From Paenibacillus radicis (ex Gao et al. 2016) (lineage in GTDB: Bacteria; Bacillota; Bacilli; Paenibacillales; Paenibacillaceae): DNA of 64,000 nucleotides. Each line of letters begins with the position of its first letter. Position 1 is the stretch's first letter. The notes beneath the pieces are model-generated. The model saw nothing but the letters and a program-made list of their open reading frames with translations, searched no databases and was not told the DNA's origin. The stretch lies in contig NZ_BMHY01000015.1 of the NCBI RefSeq assembly GCF_014641555.1, forward strand, positions 41,398-105,397, in the 5' to 3' direction. Positions 24,058 through 33,544 of this stretch are shown in pieces. The position numbers were made by a program, and so were the translations under genes.

Positions 24058-25380
24058 TTACTCATTCAAATACGTCTTCACCCGGTTTTGAATCAGTTTG
24101 CTCACTTCTTCAACTGACTTCTGTCCCGTAATGAAAGGTTCAAACTCTTCAAAGACGATATCAAGCACTTTCTGATCACTGAATGACTTCTCCCCTCCAT
24201 CTCCCTCCAACAATGTTTTTAAGGATTGAATTTGTTTCTTCACAGTTTCGGAATCGGGAATGGTAAAATTCACTTCCAGCTCGCCTTGTTCAAGCGCATG
24301 CTCCGTGTCAGCGAATTTTTTATCCAGCGCAGCTTTGCTTAATGGAAAGCCCATTAATTCTGGTGCGGACTGCATCTCTTCAGAAAGCATAAATTTGAGA
24401 AATTCCCAAGCTTCCGGCTGAACCTTCGATTTGCTATTCAAACCAAACGTAGTAAAGGAGCCCATCTTCCAACCCGACGATTTACCGTTCATTGTCGGCT
24501 TCTGATAATACTGAAGCTTCGGATCTAGAGCAGACAATAATACATTTTTGGGATTGCTCATGCTCTTCATTGAAAACAGCACTTTGTCTGTTTCCGTATA
24601 GTTTCCTTCGATTACCTTCTCGCTGAACATCACTTTTATTTGCGTCAGTGCATCTCTGAACGTGTCAGAATCGAAATCCGGATTCCCTTTTTTCAAAAGA
24701 TCAGAAAAGTTTTCGTTGATGTAATCCGCAAGTATTTCACCAGGTCCGACGAACGCCAAATAGTCAGAACCGTTCTGTTCTTTCAGTCTCTTAGTAATAT
24801 CAGCAAATTGATTCCAAGTCCAATTGTGATCATTTATAGTAATATTGGCTTTCTTCAACAGCTCCACATTGCCTTGCACGGCACCAAGCGAAAAGGAAAG
24901 CGGCATGACATAAAGACCGTCTCCAATTTGAGAGGATTTCAAAACGTTCCCGTAATATTGTTTTTTATCAAAGGAGGAATCTTTCTCCATAAGGTCGTTC
25001 AGATTGACTAATACCTTCTTTTCTACAAATTTATCTTCAGGCAATATCCCCATCGCAATCAAATCCGTTGCTTTACCAGCGATTGCTTGCGTCGTTACCG
25101 ACTGAATATATTTCTCCATATCTGCTAGCGTTAACGCTATTCTGCCATCTCCATCAGGACTAGCCATATGGGATTTAATTTCAATATGAATATCGTCATG
25201 AAGGGCTTCAAATGCCTGGGCTGCTTTCTCCAAGAAGGGATCTGAGTTCATGACCGCCACAACAACAGTCTTCTTCCCGCCCGGCGACGAAGCGCCAGAG
25301 TTCACTGAAGAATCGGTTTTGCTGCATGCCGTTAACATTAAGAATGCTGCCAGTAAAAGTAAGGTCCATTTCTTATTCAT
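24058..25380 (-). CDS. Sugar-type ABC transporter substrate-binding lipoprotein
   Basis: 440 residues. Lipobox LTAC about residue 19, then an SBP_bac_1 (class I extracellular solute-binding) fold with KKTVVVAVMNSDPFLEKAAQAFEA, TDLIAMGILPEDKFVEKKVL and PEAWEFLKFMLSEEMQ. The Met in MNKKWTLLLLA at 25380 follows AAGGATGATC; the frame is open further upstream without support. It is the last gene of an operon with two permeases and an HlyD-type adaptor. The ligand is unknown. Confidence 0.85.
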   Translation of the reverse strand: MNKKWTLLLLAAFLMLTACSKTDSSVNSGASSPGGKKTVVVAVMNSDPFLEKAAQAFEALHDDIHIEIKSHMASPDGDGRIALTLADMEKYIQSVTTQAIAGKATDLIAMGILPEDKFVEKKVLVNLNDLMEKDSSFDKKQYYGNVLKSSQIGDGLYVMPLSFSLGAVQGNVELLKKANITINDHNWTWNQFADITKRLKEQNGSDYLAFVGPGEILADYINENFSDLLKKGNPDFDSDTFRDALTQIKVMFSEKVIEGNYTETDKVLFSMKSMSNPKNVLLSALDPKLQYYQKPTMNGKSSGWKMGSFTTFGLNSKSKVQPEAWEFLKFMLSEEMQSAPELMGFPLSKAALDKKFADTEHALEQGELEVNFTIPDSETVKKQIQSLKTLLEGDGGEKSFSDQKVLDIVFEEFEPFITGQKSVEEVSKLIQNRVKTYLNE

Positions 25381-25394
25381 TGTGATCATCCTTT

Positions 25395-26519
25395 TCAACG
25401 TATTCGAATTCGATTGCCTTCTTGAAGAGGCTCGCTCGTTTCGGCAATCAGATCGTCTTGCGGTCTGAGTCCTTTCAAGATTAAACATTCATCACCGACT
25501 TCTTCTCCAACCGTCACATAGGCTTTCTGCACAAAGTACGAATTGCCTAAGGAGCTTTTTTTCTCACGAACGACAAACACATAGCTTCCCGTACCATCTT
25601 TCTTCAACAGCTCTTTACGTATGACGAGTCCTTGTTCTGCAGTCTTTTTTTCAATTTGCAAGCTGGCCTGCTCACCGCCTTGAAGATTGTTATCCGCGGC
25701 AATCGCAACGACAATCTTTTTCTGCAGTTGGTCTTCTTTCATACCTCCTTTCATAGCCGATCCGTCTCCCCCAGATGTCGCTTCGATTTCTTTGATCACT
25801 CCATCCACCCGCAGAGGCTTGCCCCCTTGCACTTGAATAGTGACTGGAACAGTTTCTTCTACTTGTAAAAGTCCGGCCTCCTCCTCGTTAATCTGAAATG
25901 AAAACTCGAATGGACTGCCCGCTTTAATAAGCGTAAACACCGCTTGTCCCTGCGGGACACGCATGCCATCCTCCGCATTCACAGCCCCGACCTTTCCGGC
26001 AAACGGAGCTTTCAGGCTGCTTTGCTCGGTTAAATTTTTGCGCAAGTAGTTTATTTTTCGGGTAGCCATTTCGAAATCCAATTGATCGTTGTCCAAATCG
26101 CGCTTTGCCCTGCGAATCGCCTCCTCGTCTCCGCTCCGCTGGGCTTCCATGAACTGCTCCTTCAGCACTTCCCTGTTCAATTGCTGTTTCTTGAGCCGGG
26201 TTTCTTCATCAAGCAGCTGCTGTCGTGCATCTTCATTATCATAGGTAATTAGAACTTGCCCTTTTTTCACAGCGTCGTTCTTTTTCACATGAACTTTTAC
26301 AATTTTCAATCCGCTTTCACTTCGTAAATCGGATTGATCCTTTAAGCTAATCACCCCGCTTCCCTAAATGTGATACTTCAGTGATTTAGATACTGGCCTC
26401 TCCGTGGTTACTTTCGGCAGTATGATGGATTGCAGCGTGTTGCTGAAAAACGTAAATCCAGCCATAACGACCAAAAACAAAACTAAAAATATGAAAGTTA
26501 TACGTTGTCTCCGTTGCAT
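25395..26519 (-). pseudogene. HlyD/RND-type membrane fusion adaptor, interrupted by an in-frame TAG
   Basis: Starting at the ATG at 26519 (after AAAAGGGGAAGTG), the frame encodes an N-terminal membrane helix (FIFLVLFLVVMAGFTFF) and proceeds through KSLKYHI to a TAG at 26366-26364. It then continues in the same frame with GSGVISLKDQ and a full adaptor: lipoyl halves around VKVHVKKNDAVKKGQVLITYD and SLKAPFAGKVGAV, a coiled coil between them, and a C-terminal beta-barrel. A TCG to TAG change would explain it. The downstream part has a GTG at 26354 that could restart translation but would lack the membrane anchor. Confidence 0.8.
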
Positions 26520-26567
26520 CTTGTTCACTTCCCCTTTTCGTTACACCCTTGAAGTCACTCGCCCCCG

Positions 26568-27425
26568 CTATCCTTTAATGCCCGAAAGCTCAATGCCCTC
26601 AATAAAATGCCGTTCAGCAATGGCAAACAAGAACACCATAGGCAGCATATAGATGACCGAAGCAGCGAAGGAAACGCTAAATGCTTCTTTTTGCAAGCGA
26701 GATAAAAAAACGGATAGCGGCTGCATTTCGGCTTCTTGCAAAAAAATGAGCGGCTGTTCGACCATATTCCAGTAGTCGGCAAACAATAAAACAATTAAAG
26801 CAGCAATGCCGGGCTTCACCATTGGCAGTACAATAGATAAGAAGGTTCGCAAATAACCGGCTCCATCCATTTTCGCGGCTTCCATATAGGCATAAGGAAT
26901 ATTCAACATAAACTGCCGCAGCAAGAAGACTCCAAAAGCAGCAAATATACCAGGCATAATAATAGAAGAGGGATGATTCAATAGTCCAAGCTTTTCTGCC
27001 ATCAAATAGTTGGGCACGAGCGTCACTTGAAACGGCATGAGCATCGTGATCAAGTAGAACAGAAATAAGGGCTCACGGCCGGGAAACCGTAATTTCGCAA
27101 ATGCGTAGGCAGCCACAGAAGCGATAACAACTTGTCCCAAGATGATCGGAACGACTAGAAATACCGAGTTCCAGAACATATATAGAAAATGCGGAGCCGC
27201 TATCAGCACTTTGTAATATTGCTGCAAGGATACGAAATCGGGTATCCACTTTAAGTTCACAAATTCACTCGTATTGCTATTTCCGAGCATGTCATAGTTG
27301 GTCATAATTTCCAGTTCCGACATAAACGAACTAACAGCCGTTAAGACGACCGGGACGAGCAGGACAACAGCGATTGCGGTTAGGAGGCATGTTCGCAGCA
27401 AGGCGAGTATCCATTCTTTTTTCAA
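26568..27425 (-). CDS. Sugar-type ABC permease (MalG family)
   Basis: About 286 residues, six helices. The EAA loop YAYMEAAKMDGAGYLRTFLSIVLPMVKPG is typical of the inner-membrane subunit that contacts the ATPase. AGGGGG overlapping the upstream stop favours the TTG at 27425. The large extracellular loop after helix one (FVSLQQYYKVLIAAPHFLYMF) is usual for MalG-like proteins. No ATPase gene is nearby; such systems normally use a shared MsmX-type ATPase. Confidence 0.9.
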   Translation of the reverse strand: MKKEWILALLRTCLLTAIAVVLLVPVVLTAVSSFMSELEIMTNYDMLGNSNTSEFVNLKWIPDFVSLQQYYKVLIAAPHFLYMFWNSVFLVVPIILGQVVIASVAAYAFAKLRFPGREPLFLFYLITMLMPFQVTLVPNYLMAEKLGLLNHPSSIIMPGIFAAFGVFLLRQFMLNIPYAYMEAAKMDGAGYLRTFLSIVLPMVKPGIAALIVLLFADYWNMVEQPLIFLQEAEMQPLSVFLSRLQKEAFSVSFAASVIYMLPMVFLFAIAERHFIEGIELSGIKG

Positions 27426-27437
27426 CCGGCACACCCC

Positions 27438-28307
27438 CTATTCCATAAATGCACGGAATGCACGCTCGATCGCATACATCACCGCCACAAGCAATAAAAT
27501 GCTGGCGGCCATCAGCACAGCTGCTGCCGACAGTTTCTCGATTTCTAGCGACAGAAACATGTTGTTCATGTAATGTTGAATCATATAAATGCTGTCATGC
27601 GGATAATCGCCGGCAACGAGATACGTTTCCCGGAACACTTTGAACGAATTTAAGATGGACATCAAGACGACAAAAAAAGTGGCCGGCATCAAATAGATGA
27701 GTGTAATGCCAAACAGTTTACGAATCGTCCCCGCACCTTCCAGGTCAGCAATCTCATAATATTGCGCCGGAATATTTTGTAATCCGGCCAAAAAGAGAAT
27801 GACATTGTAACCGACAGTCTTCCAAATGTAGATCAGAATGATGACGAGCTTCGCCCAGTCCGATTTCATCCAGTCGCTTCGCTCCCCGCCAAAATGCTGC
27901 AAGAACGCATTCAACGCTCCGTTCCAGTCGAATAGTATTTGCCATACTAGAACAATAGAAGCTACCGGAACGACGAGCGGAAGCACGTAAGCCGAACGCA
28001 GCCAATTGCGCAGAAATACACGTTGGTTTAATAGGAGTGCCAATACCAAAGACAAAGCAATCACGATCGGCACACTGCTGGCTGTGAACCAGAACGTGTT
28101 GACCGCTGCTTTTTGGAAAGAGGAGCTGGAAAGCAGTTCTCTGTAATTAGATAACGTTAAACCCGATCCTTCCTCGGCATTCTGAAAGGAATACAGCACA
28201 CTCTGACCAAACGGAATGAGATAAAAGATAGCAAATCCGGTCATACTCGGTGCGAGGAAACAGAAAGCTGCCACTAGTTCCTTATGCGACAATCGTTGTA
28301 ATTTCAT
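27438..28307 (-). CDS. Sugar-type ABC permease (MalF family)
   Basis: About 289 residues, six helices, opening with FCFLAPSMTGFAIFYLIPFGQSVLYSF and with the EAA-type loop QYYEIADLEGAGTIRKLFGITLIYLMP. GGAGG eight bases before the ATG at 28307 sets the start. First gene of the importer operon and divergent from a two-component system at 28508. Confidence 0.9.
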   Translation of the reverse strand: MKLQRLSHKELVAAFCFLAPSMTGFAIFYLIPFGQSVLYSFQNAEEGSGLTLSNYRELLSSSSFQKAAVNTFWFTASSVPIVIALSLVLALLLNQRVFLRNWLRSAYVLPLVVPVASIVLVWQILFDWNGALNAFLQHFGGERSDWMKSDWAKLVIILIYIWKTVGYNVILFLAGLQNIPAQYYEIADLEGAGTIRKLFGITLIYLMPATFFVVLMSILNSFKVFRETYLVAGDYPHDSIYMIQHYMNNMFLSLEIEKLSAAAVLMAASILLLVAVMYAIERAFRAFME

Positions 28308-28507
28308 GCAGGGTTCCTCCAAAGGTCTGTCCAACGTTGCGGCGTTACAGGTTCAGCACACAACTTACAGTTTCTAACTATACAGATGACCGTCAATTAA
28401 GATTGGGAGGAGTTATAGAAAAAGTAAGTAAAAAGTGTGGGATTGCACCGCAGCGGAGAGCCATTTGCTACAATAAATGATAATGATTTTGTTCGGAGGC
28501 TATAGAC

Positions 28508-29227
28508 ATGAGTGCATATAAAATTGCTATCGTAGACGACGATGCAAAAATTCGAGAAATTGTATCCGCTTATTTAAATAAAGAGGGGTATCGGACCTTC
28601 GCACTATCGACCGCAGAAGAAGCGTTGGCATTATGGAAAAGAGAGTCTCCCGATCTGTGGGTTCTCGATATTAATCTTCCGAAGATGAACGGCTACGACT
28701 TTTGCCGTCAAATCCGCAAAGAGACCGAAGTGCCGATTATTATGATCTCGGCACGGGATGAAGAAGTTGACCGCATACTTGGCATAGAGCTCGGCAGCGA
28801 TGATTATTTGACCAAGCCCTTCAGTCCCCGAGAATTGGTTGCGCGGGTCAACCGGCTCTTCTATCGGCTCCGTACACTCCATCCGCAAGCAGGTGATCAC
28901 CGCCCCCTTCCTGTTCAGAAGCTGCAGCTGGAGCTTGACGATCTAAAGCTGGTTATCGAAGAAAGGCAAGTCTTCTGGCGCGGCAAAGAAATAAATATGA
29001 CCGCTAAGGAATTTACGCTGCTTCGAACCTTGCTCGAACAACCGAACCGCGCCTTCTCCCGTGATGAGCTGTTAACCTTGGTTTGGGGCGCCGACTATTT
29101 CGGCAGTGACCGGGCAATTGATGATCTGGTCAAGCGGCTTCGCAGAAAAATTAATGAACTCCCTATTGAGACAGTCTGGGGACATGGCTATAGATTGCGC
29201 GTTCAAGGAGAGGAAGAACAAATATGA
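28508..29227 (+). CDS. OmpR-family response regulator
   Basis: 239 residues. Receiver domain with VDDDAK, phospho-acceptor Asp near residue 53 (WVLDINLPKM), IMISARDEE and LTKPFSPREL. The winged helix ends in AIDDLVKRLRRKI and WGHGYRLRV. CGGAGG precedes the ATG. It lies divergent from the importer operon, which it may control. A TGATAATGATTTTG sequence just upstream is only a weak match to a Fur box. Confidence 0.95.
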   Translation: MSAYKIAIVDDDAKIREIVSAYLNKEGYRTFALSTAEEALALWKRESPDLWVLDINLPKMNGYDFCRQIRKETEVPIIMISARDEEVDRILGIELGSDDYLTKPFSPRELVARVNRLFYRLRTLHPQAGDHRPLPVQKLQLELDDLKLVIEERQVFWRGKEINMTAKEFTLLRTLLEQPNRAFSRDELLTLVWGADYFGSDRAIDDLVKRLRRKINELPIETVWGHGYRLRVQGEEEQI

Positions 29228-30600
29228 GATTGATCTATCGACTTAATCTGTCTTTCGGGATTTTGCTGTTTGCTGTTCTAGCAATTACGGCTGTCCTTCT
29301 CTACCCGCTATTGTCGAATACGCTAATCGAAGGGCAAAGAAAAGAGATGCGGGTGGCAGGAAGATTGTATCTGAATGAGCTTCAAGCTGTGCCAGGTCAA
29401 ACTCTCGAAATTGCAAAATTACAGAACGGATCGCCCAGCAATGGACCAACGGAACCAATGGAGGCGATATGGGCGCAGTCCTTAAACCAGCTCTTCTACA
29501 GCCAACTAACCGCTGCGAAGACAGTAGAATGGGCCAATTTCTTCGCATTTCAAAAAGTAAATGGCGTTCCTCAACAAACAAATGGAGCCTATATTATAGA
29601 ATCCATATCAAGCAGAGGATTTATAGACCCTAACAATCCCTATTCCACCACCTTTATGATGACTACGCCACTCAGCACAATCAAATCGATGCAGTGGGCT
29701 TTATTTAGCCGTATGCTGCTGATTTTATCGGCAGGAGGCGCTCTAGCCTTTTTACTTAGCATGTTCATTACGAGAAAGCTCGTTACGCCGTTGACGGACT
29801 TAAGAAAAGAATTGAAAAAGGTAGAAACACGCCGATTCTCTGAGGTTGAGCTGGTCAAATCAAGTGGAGAGGTTGGCGAAGTCGCACAAAGTGTTTATCA
29901 ACTAGCAGGCGAACTTGAAAAATACCATCGTGCGCAAAAGCAGTTTTTTCAAAACGCCTCCCATGAACTGAAAACACCATTGATGTCGATACAAGGCTAT
30001 GCGGAGGGAATTCGGGATGGAATCTTCACCGGGGAACATGCGGACAAAGGGCTGGAGACGATCGCAGAGGAATGTGAAAGGCTAAAAAAGATTGTGACGG
30101 AAATGATTCTTCTCGCAAAACTCGAAAGTGAAGAGGGAATTTTCGAGAACTTCGATATTCCGGTGCAAAACTTGATTACCAAAACAGTAGAACGAATGAA
30201 TCCGCTTCTGCTGGACAAGGGAATTCATATTGAAGTGTCCAGCATGCCGGATTGGGGAAAACAGCCTCACATTAAAGTCGACCCGGAGAAATTGCTTCAG
30301 GCTTTACTGAATATTGTCGGCAACGCTTCGCGTTATGCAAAGGAAACGATACGCATCAATGTGTCTGAAAATGATAATCGCGTAGCCATTGAAATTTGTG
30401 ATGATGGGGAAGGCATTTCGGAAGCGATCCTCCCTCGGCTGTTTCAACGTTTCGTTAAAGGACAAGATGGCCAAACCGGATTAGGGTTAGCCATTTCCCG
30501 GGCAATTGTCGAACGCTGTCACGGCCAAATATCAGCTCACAATCGAACCAACGGAGGAGCAGCTTTCGTATTAAGCTTCCCTACCTCTCAAGCCAGCTGA
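29224..30600 (+). CDS. Membrane sensor histidine kinase
   Basis: 458 residues. Two transmembrane helices (about 7-29 and 160-182) enclose an extracellular sensor of about 130 residues with no recognised fold. A HAMP segment follows, then HisKA (QNASHELKTPL, His near 249), N box LLNIVGNASRYA, G1 DDGEGISEA and G2 GQTGLGLAISRA. Its ATG overlaps the regulator stop. It probably senses the substrate or envelope state linked to the adjacent importer and adaptor. Confidence 0.95.
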   Translation: MRLIYRLNLSFGILLFAVLAITAVLLYPLLSNTLIEGQRKEMRVAGRLYLNELQAVPGQTLEIAKLQNGSPSNGPTEPMEAIWAQSLNQLFYSQLTAAKTVEWANFFAFQKVNGVPQQTNGAYIIESISSRGFIDPNNPYSTTFMMTTPLSTIKSMQWALFSRMLLILSAGGALAFLLSMFITRKLVTPLTDLRKELKKVETRRFSEVELVKSSGEVGEVAQSVYQLAGELEKYHRAQKQFFQNASHELKTPLMSIQGYAEGIRDGIFTGEHADKGLETIAEECERLKKIVTEMILLAKLESEEGIFENFDIPVQNLITKTVERMNPLLLDKGIHIEVSSMPDWGKQPHIKVDPEKLLQALLNIVGNASRYAKETIRINVSENDNRVAIEICDDGEGISEAILPRLFQRFVKGQDGQTGLGLAISRAIVERCHGQISAHNRTNGGAAFVLSFPTSQAS

Positions 30601-30693
30601 GTCGGCAGCCTTTCGAGGGTAAAACGTTATCAGCGGTGCAGTTTACTATCATCGGCCTAATTGATTCCAAAGCCTGTTTCCAGTACAATTCAG

Positions 30694-30708
30694 TGATACT
30701 CATGATCA
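30694..30708. promoter_or_regulatory. Fur-like box before the AraC-type regulator
   Basis: TGATACT-C-ATGATCA matches the 7-1-7 Fur consensus TGATAAT-N-ATTATCA at 12 of 14 positions. It lies about 27 bases before the start codon of an iron-type regulator. Confidence 0.6.
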
Positions 30709-30734
30709 ATCATGTAGATAAGGAATGATGTAAT

Positions 30735-32384
30735 GTGACTTTACTGCTCCCGCAGCCTGCAAAAGGCAACGGTGATAATCTCATCTTCCGTTTTATCGAT
30801 ATAGAGAAACTAGACTCACAAATGGAAAATGCCCCACGCTCCGCTTTCTCGGAAACGTATATTCTGCTTCTTGCTGCAAAAGGCAGCTGTATATTGATGG
30901 CAGACAAACAGCGTTATGCGTTAGAGCGAGACCGATGCCTGCTGATCTCCCCTGGCATGTTGATCGAATATGAACAGAACGGGTCCGAGTCCCTCGAGGG
31001 TTACTCGATTCAATTTGAAGCTTTATCAGAGCACGCGCGCAACGAGCAAGAGCGTATATTTCAGATTTCTCCGCATGTGTTTAGCTGTGGCGTTGATCTG
31101 CCTAAGCACTATTTTCCAGAGCTTCATCGTTTGGCCTCACTGCTATGGGATAGTCACTCAGTCCCTAAGGAGCTGCGCAAACATAGCGATATGATTTCGT
31201 TCTATAAACTAGTTTACCTGCTGATGGACATTGAACTACCAGAGCAAGAGCAAGAGAACGATACCCATTATGCCATCCTGCGCACGATTCAGGAAATGGA
31301 ACGCCGCTACGCGGAGCCTCTTACGCGCGATAAGTTAGCTGCTATCGCCTGTATGAGCCCCTGGCACTATTCGCATGTTTTCAAAGCGGTCACCGGACTT
31401 AGTCCGCATAGCTATTTGTCTAAAATTCGCATTTTACAATCCAAAGTATTGCTGCGCAAAGGGATGAGAACAAGCGAAGCAGCCCGGCGGGTCGGCTACG
31501 GGGACGACTCCCATTTTCGCCGTAAATTTAGGGAAGCCGTTGGCGTATCTCCCTCAGTGTTCGCTGCCGGCAGACATGAGAGAATCGCAACGGTCAGTTA
31601 TCATTATGCAGCTCACCTTATGGCGCTTGATATCATTCCATATGCCGCACCAGTCGACCGTCAGCGGGAATATCACCGAAGCCAGTACCATGATTTAATT
31701 TCCGTTCACTTGCTGCGGGGCAAGGTCATGCCTGCCAATTTCTGGAGGCATAACATGCAAAGTCTGGCGGAAGCAAAGCCTGAACTGATTTTATGCGATG
31801 ATATTATTCCGCCAGAAATTGACGAGCAGCTTCGTAAAATCGCACCTACTTTTGTAGTGCCATGGATGAGCAACCATTGGCGGGATCAGTTTCGGCAAAT
31901 CGCATCCATCATCGGCCAGGAGAAAGCTGCTGAGCACTGGATGGCTCAATATGAATACAAAGCTGGCGAAGCAAGGAAGGTCATTCAGCGCAGCATTGGC
32001 GACGAGACCGTTACACTCCTGCACGTCATGCTCGGTAAATTAATTATTTACGGCAGACGTAACGGAGGGGCCGTTCTATACGATGATCTTGGACTTCGGC
32101 CGCCCTGCGATACGCTTAACATTCCTGTATTTCGCACGCTTTCTATGCTGGATCTTGCTCCTCTTCACGATACCGGTCATTTGCTGCTCGTCATCGATAA
32201 GGATCAGGAATCGCTGCAGGCATGGGAACGATTGCAGCAGAACACCGAGTGGACAACGATTCGAGCCGTGCAAAAAGGTCGAGTCTATATAATAGAAGAA
32301 ACGCCATGGCTAGAGTATTCGCCTTATGCTCATGAACTTGTTATCGAACAGGCTCAGCAGTTATTGGGTAATAAACAGAATTGA
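30735..32384 (+). CDS. AraC regulator with C-terminal siderophore-binding domain (Btr-like)
   Basis: 549 residues. An N-terminal cupin-like region, two AraC helix-turn-helix motifs (about 190-280: LAAIACMSPWHYSHVFKAVTGLSPHSYL and AARRVGYGDDSHFRRKFRE), then a PBP class III domain (about 283-549) of the type that binds iron siderophores. B. subtilis Btr has the same layout and activates feuABC upon binding bacillibactin. The GTG start follows AAGGA at ten bases. A Fur-like box precedes it and the next gene is an iron-binding lipoprotein, which it probably activates. Confidence 0.9.
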   Translation: MTLLLPQPAKGNGDNLIFRFIDIEKLDSQMENAPRSAFSETYILLLAAKGSCILMADKQRYALERDRCLLISPGMLIEYEQNGSESLEGYSIQFEALSEHARNEQERIFQISPHVFSCGVDLPKHYFPELHRLASLLWDSHSVPKELRKHSDMISFYKLVYLLMDIELPEQEQENDTHYAILRTIQEMERRYAEPLTRDKLAAIACMSPWHYSHVFKAVTGLSPHSYLSKIRILQSKVLLRKGMRTSEAARRVGYGDDSHFRRKFREAVGVSPSVFAAGRHERIATVSYHYAAHLMALDIIPYAAPVDRQREYHRSQYHDLISVHLLRGKVMPANFWRHNMQSLAEAKPELILCDDIIPPEIDEQLRKIAPTFVVPWMSNHWRDQFRQIASIIGQEKAAEHWMAQYEYKAGEARKVIQRSIGDETVTLLHVMLGKLIIYGRRNGGAVLYDDLGLRPPCDTLNIPVFRTLSMLDLAPLHDTGHLLLVIDKDQESLQAWERLQQNTEWTTIRAVQKGRVYIIEETPWLEYSPYAHELVIEQAQQLLGNKQN

Positions 32385-32464
32385 CTGAACGCACAATTCG
32401 CCTGCTCAACACCACACAATTCTCTCTATGAATCGCAATACTAGGGTGATAAAATAGCTTTTGT

Positions 32465-32479
32465 TGATAATGAAAATCA
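32465..32479. promoter_or_regulatory. Fur-like box before the siderophore-binding gene
   Basis: TGATAAT-G-AAAATCA matches the Fur consensus at 12 of 14 positions, 20 bases before the start codon and overlapping the expected transcription start. Confidence 0.65.
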
Positions 32480-32499
32480 AAATCACCTTAGGAGGCACT

Positions 32500-33480
32500 A
32501 TGCGTTACAAATTCCGAATAAGCTCAACCTTTTTTTTGACGGCACTTACTATCCTTTTACTCATAAGCGGATGCGGCTCGAAGGCAGACAATAACAGCAC
32601 AACTCCTTCAGCACCACCCGATACAGGAACGGAGACCAACTCAGAGCCAAAAGAGTTCAAACATGAACTCGGTTCGATCCAGCTAGACTTCACTCCCCAA
32701 CGGATCGTGGCTCCTTATTTGGAAGATGCGCTTCTGACACTTGGCATCAAGCCTGCCGCAAAATGGTCCTACGGCGAATTGGTGCAGGATTATCTGGAAC
32801 AAGATCTCCAGGATGTGCCCAAGCTTGATTTTTCCGGTGGCGGCTTAAACAAAGAAGCGCTGCTTGCAACGAACCCTGATCTCGTAGTGCTATACACAAC
32901 GAATATGGCAGACGAAGAAGCCTATAAGCAATTTTCATCCATTGCTCCAACCTATGTTTTTGAAGATGCGACGGTTGACTGGAAGAAAACGCTTGAAGTT
33001 ATCGGGCAGATGACCGGTACTTCCGCTAAAGCGGAACAAGCCATACTGGATTACGACAAGAAAGTCGTGCAGGCTAAAGAACAGCTAAAGCCTTTTGTGG
33101 ACAATAAAACATTTGCTGTCATTCGCGTGAAACCGAAAGAAGTCCAATTGATGGACGGCTCCTATTATAGCGGCCTCGTGCTTTATTCCGATCTTAATTT
33201 GACGCCGCATAAGCTGGTTAAGGAATTGTCCTGGAATCGCGCTCAGCCGCTATCGCTGGAAATACTGCCTCAATTGGATGCCGACTATATCTTCGTATTA
33301 GTGCAAGGGGAGGATTCAAGAGCACTGTTGACCGATTATGAAAACAGCGCCTTGTGGCGGAATCTGCCTGCCGTCAAAAACGGCCAGGTCTTCGAAATGC
33401 CAAGCAACTACTGGATGGCCAGCGGAGCGATTGCCAACACGAAAAAAATCGATGACATTTTGAATGCCCTTGTGAAATAA
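32500..33480 (+). CDS. Iron-siderophore ABC substrate-binding lipoprotein
   Basis: 326 residues. Lipobox LISGC near residue 24, then a PBP class III domain (PQRIVAPYLEDALLTLGIKPAA, LLATNPDLVVLYT, VKNGQVFEMPSNYW). TTAGGAGGC before the ATG at 32500 decides the start. It follows the Btr-like regulator and a Fur-like box, so it is probably induced by iron starvation plus siderophore. No permease or ATPase genes follow; a terminator comes next, so it must use transporter parts encoded elsewhere. Confidence 0.9.
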   Translation: MRYKFRISSTFFLTALTILLLISGCGSKADNNSTTPSAPPDTGTETNSEPKEFKHELGSIQLDFTPQRIVAPYLEDALLTLGIKPAAKWSYGELVQDYLEQDLQDVPKLDFSGGGLNKEALLATNPDLVVLYTTNMADEEAYKQFSSIAPTYVFEDATVDWKKTLEVIGQMTGTSAKAEQAILDYDKKVVQAKEQLKPFVDNKTFAVIRVKPKEVQLMDGSYYSGLVLYSDLNLTPHKLVKELSWNRAQPLSLEILPQLDADYIFVLVQGEDSRALLTDYENSALWRNLPAVKNGQVFEMPSNYWMASGAIANTKKIDDILNALVK

Positions 33481-33481
33481 C

Positions 33482-33532
33482 AAAAATGCCGGAAGAAATC
33501 GTATGCGATATACGACCTCTCCCGGCATTTTT
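33482..33532. terminator. Bidirectional terminator
   Basis: AAAAATGCCGG / CCGGCATTTTT between convergent genes, with A and T runs on both sides. Confidence 0.9.
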
Positions 33533-33544
33533 CGTTTTGACCGG

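Noticed and set aside
28477..28491. TGATAATGATTTTGT as Fur box before a response regulator
   Set aside because: Only the first half matches well (about 11 of 14 in all) and the adjacent genes show no link to iron.
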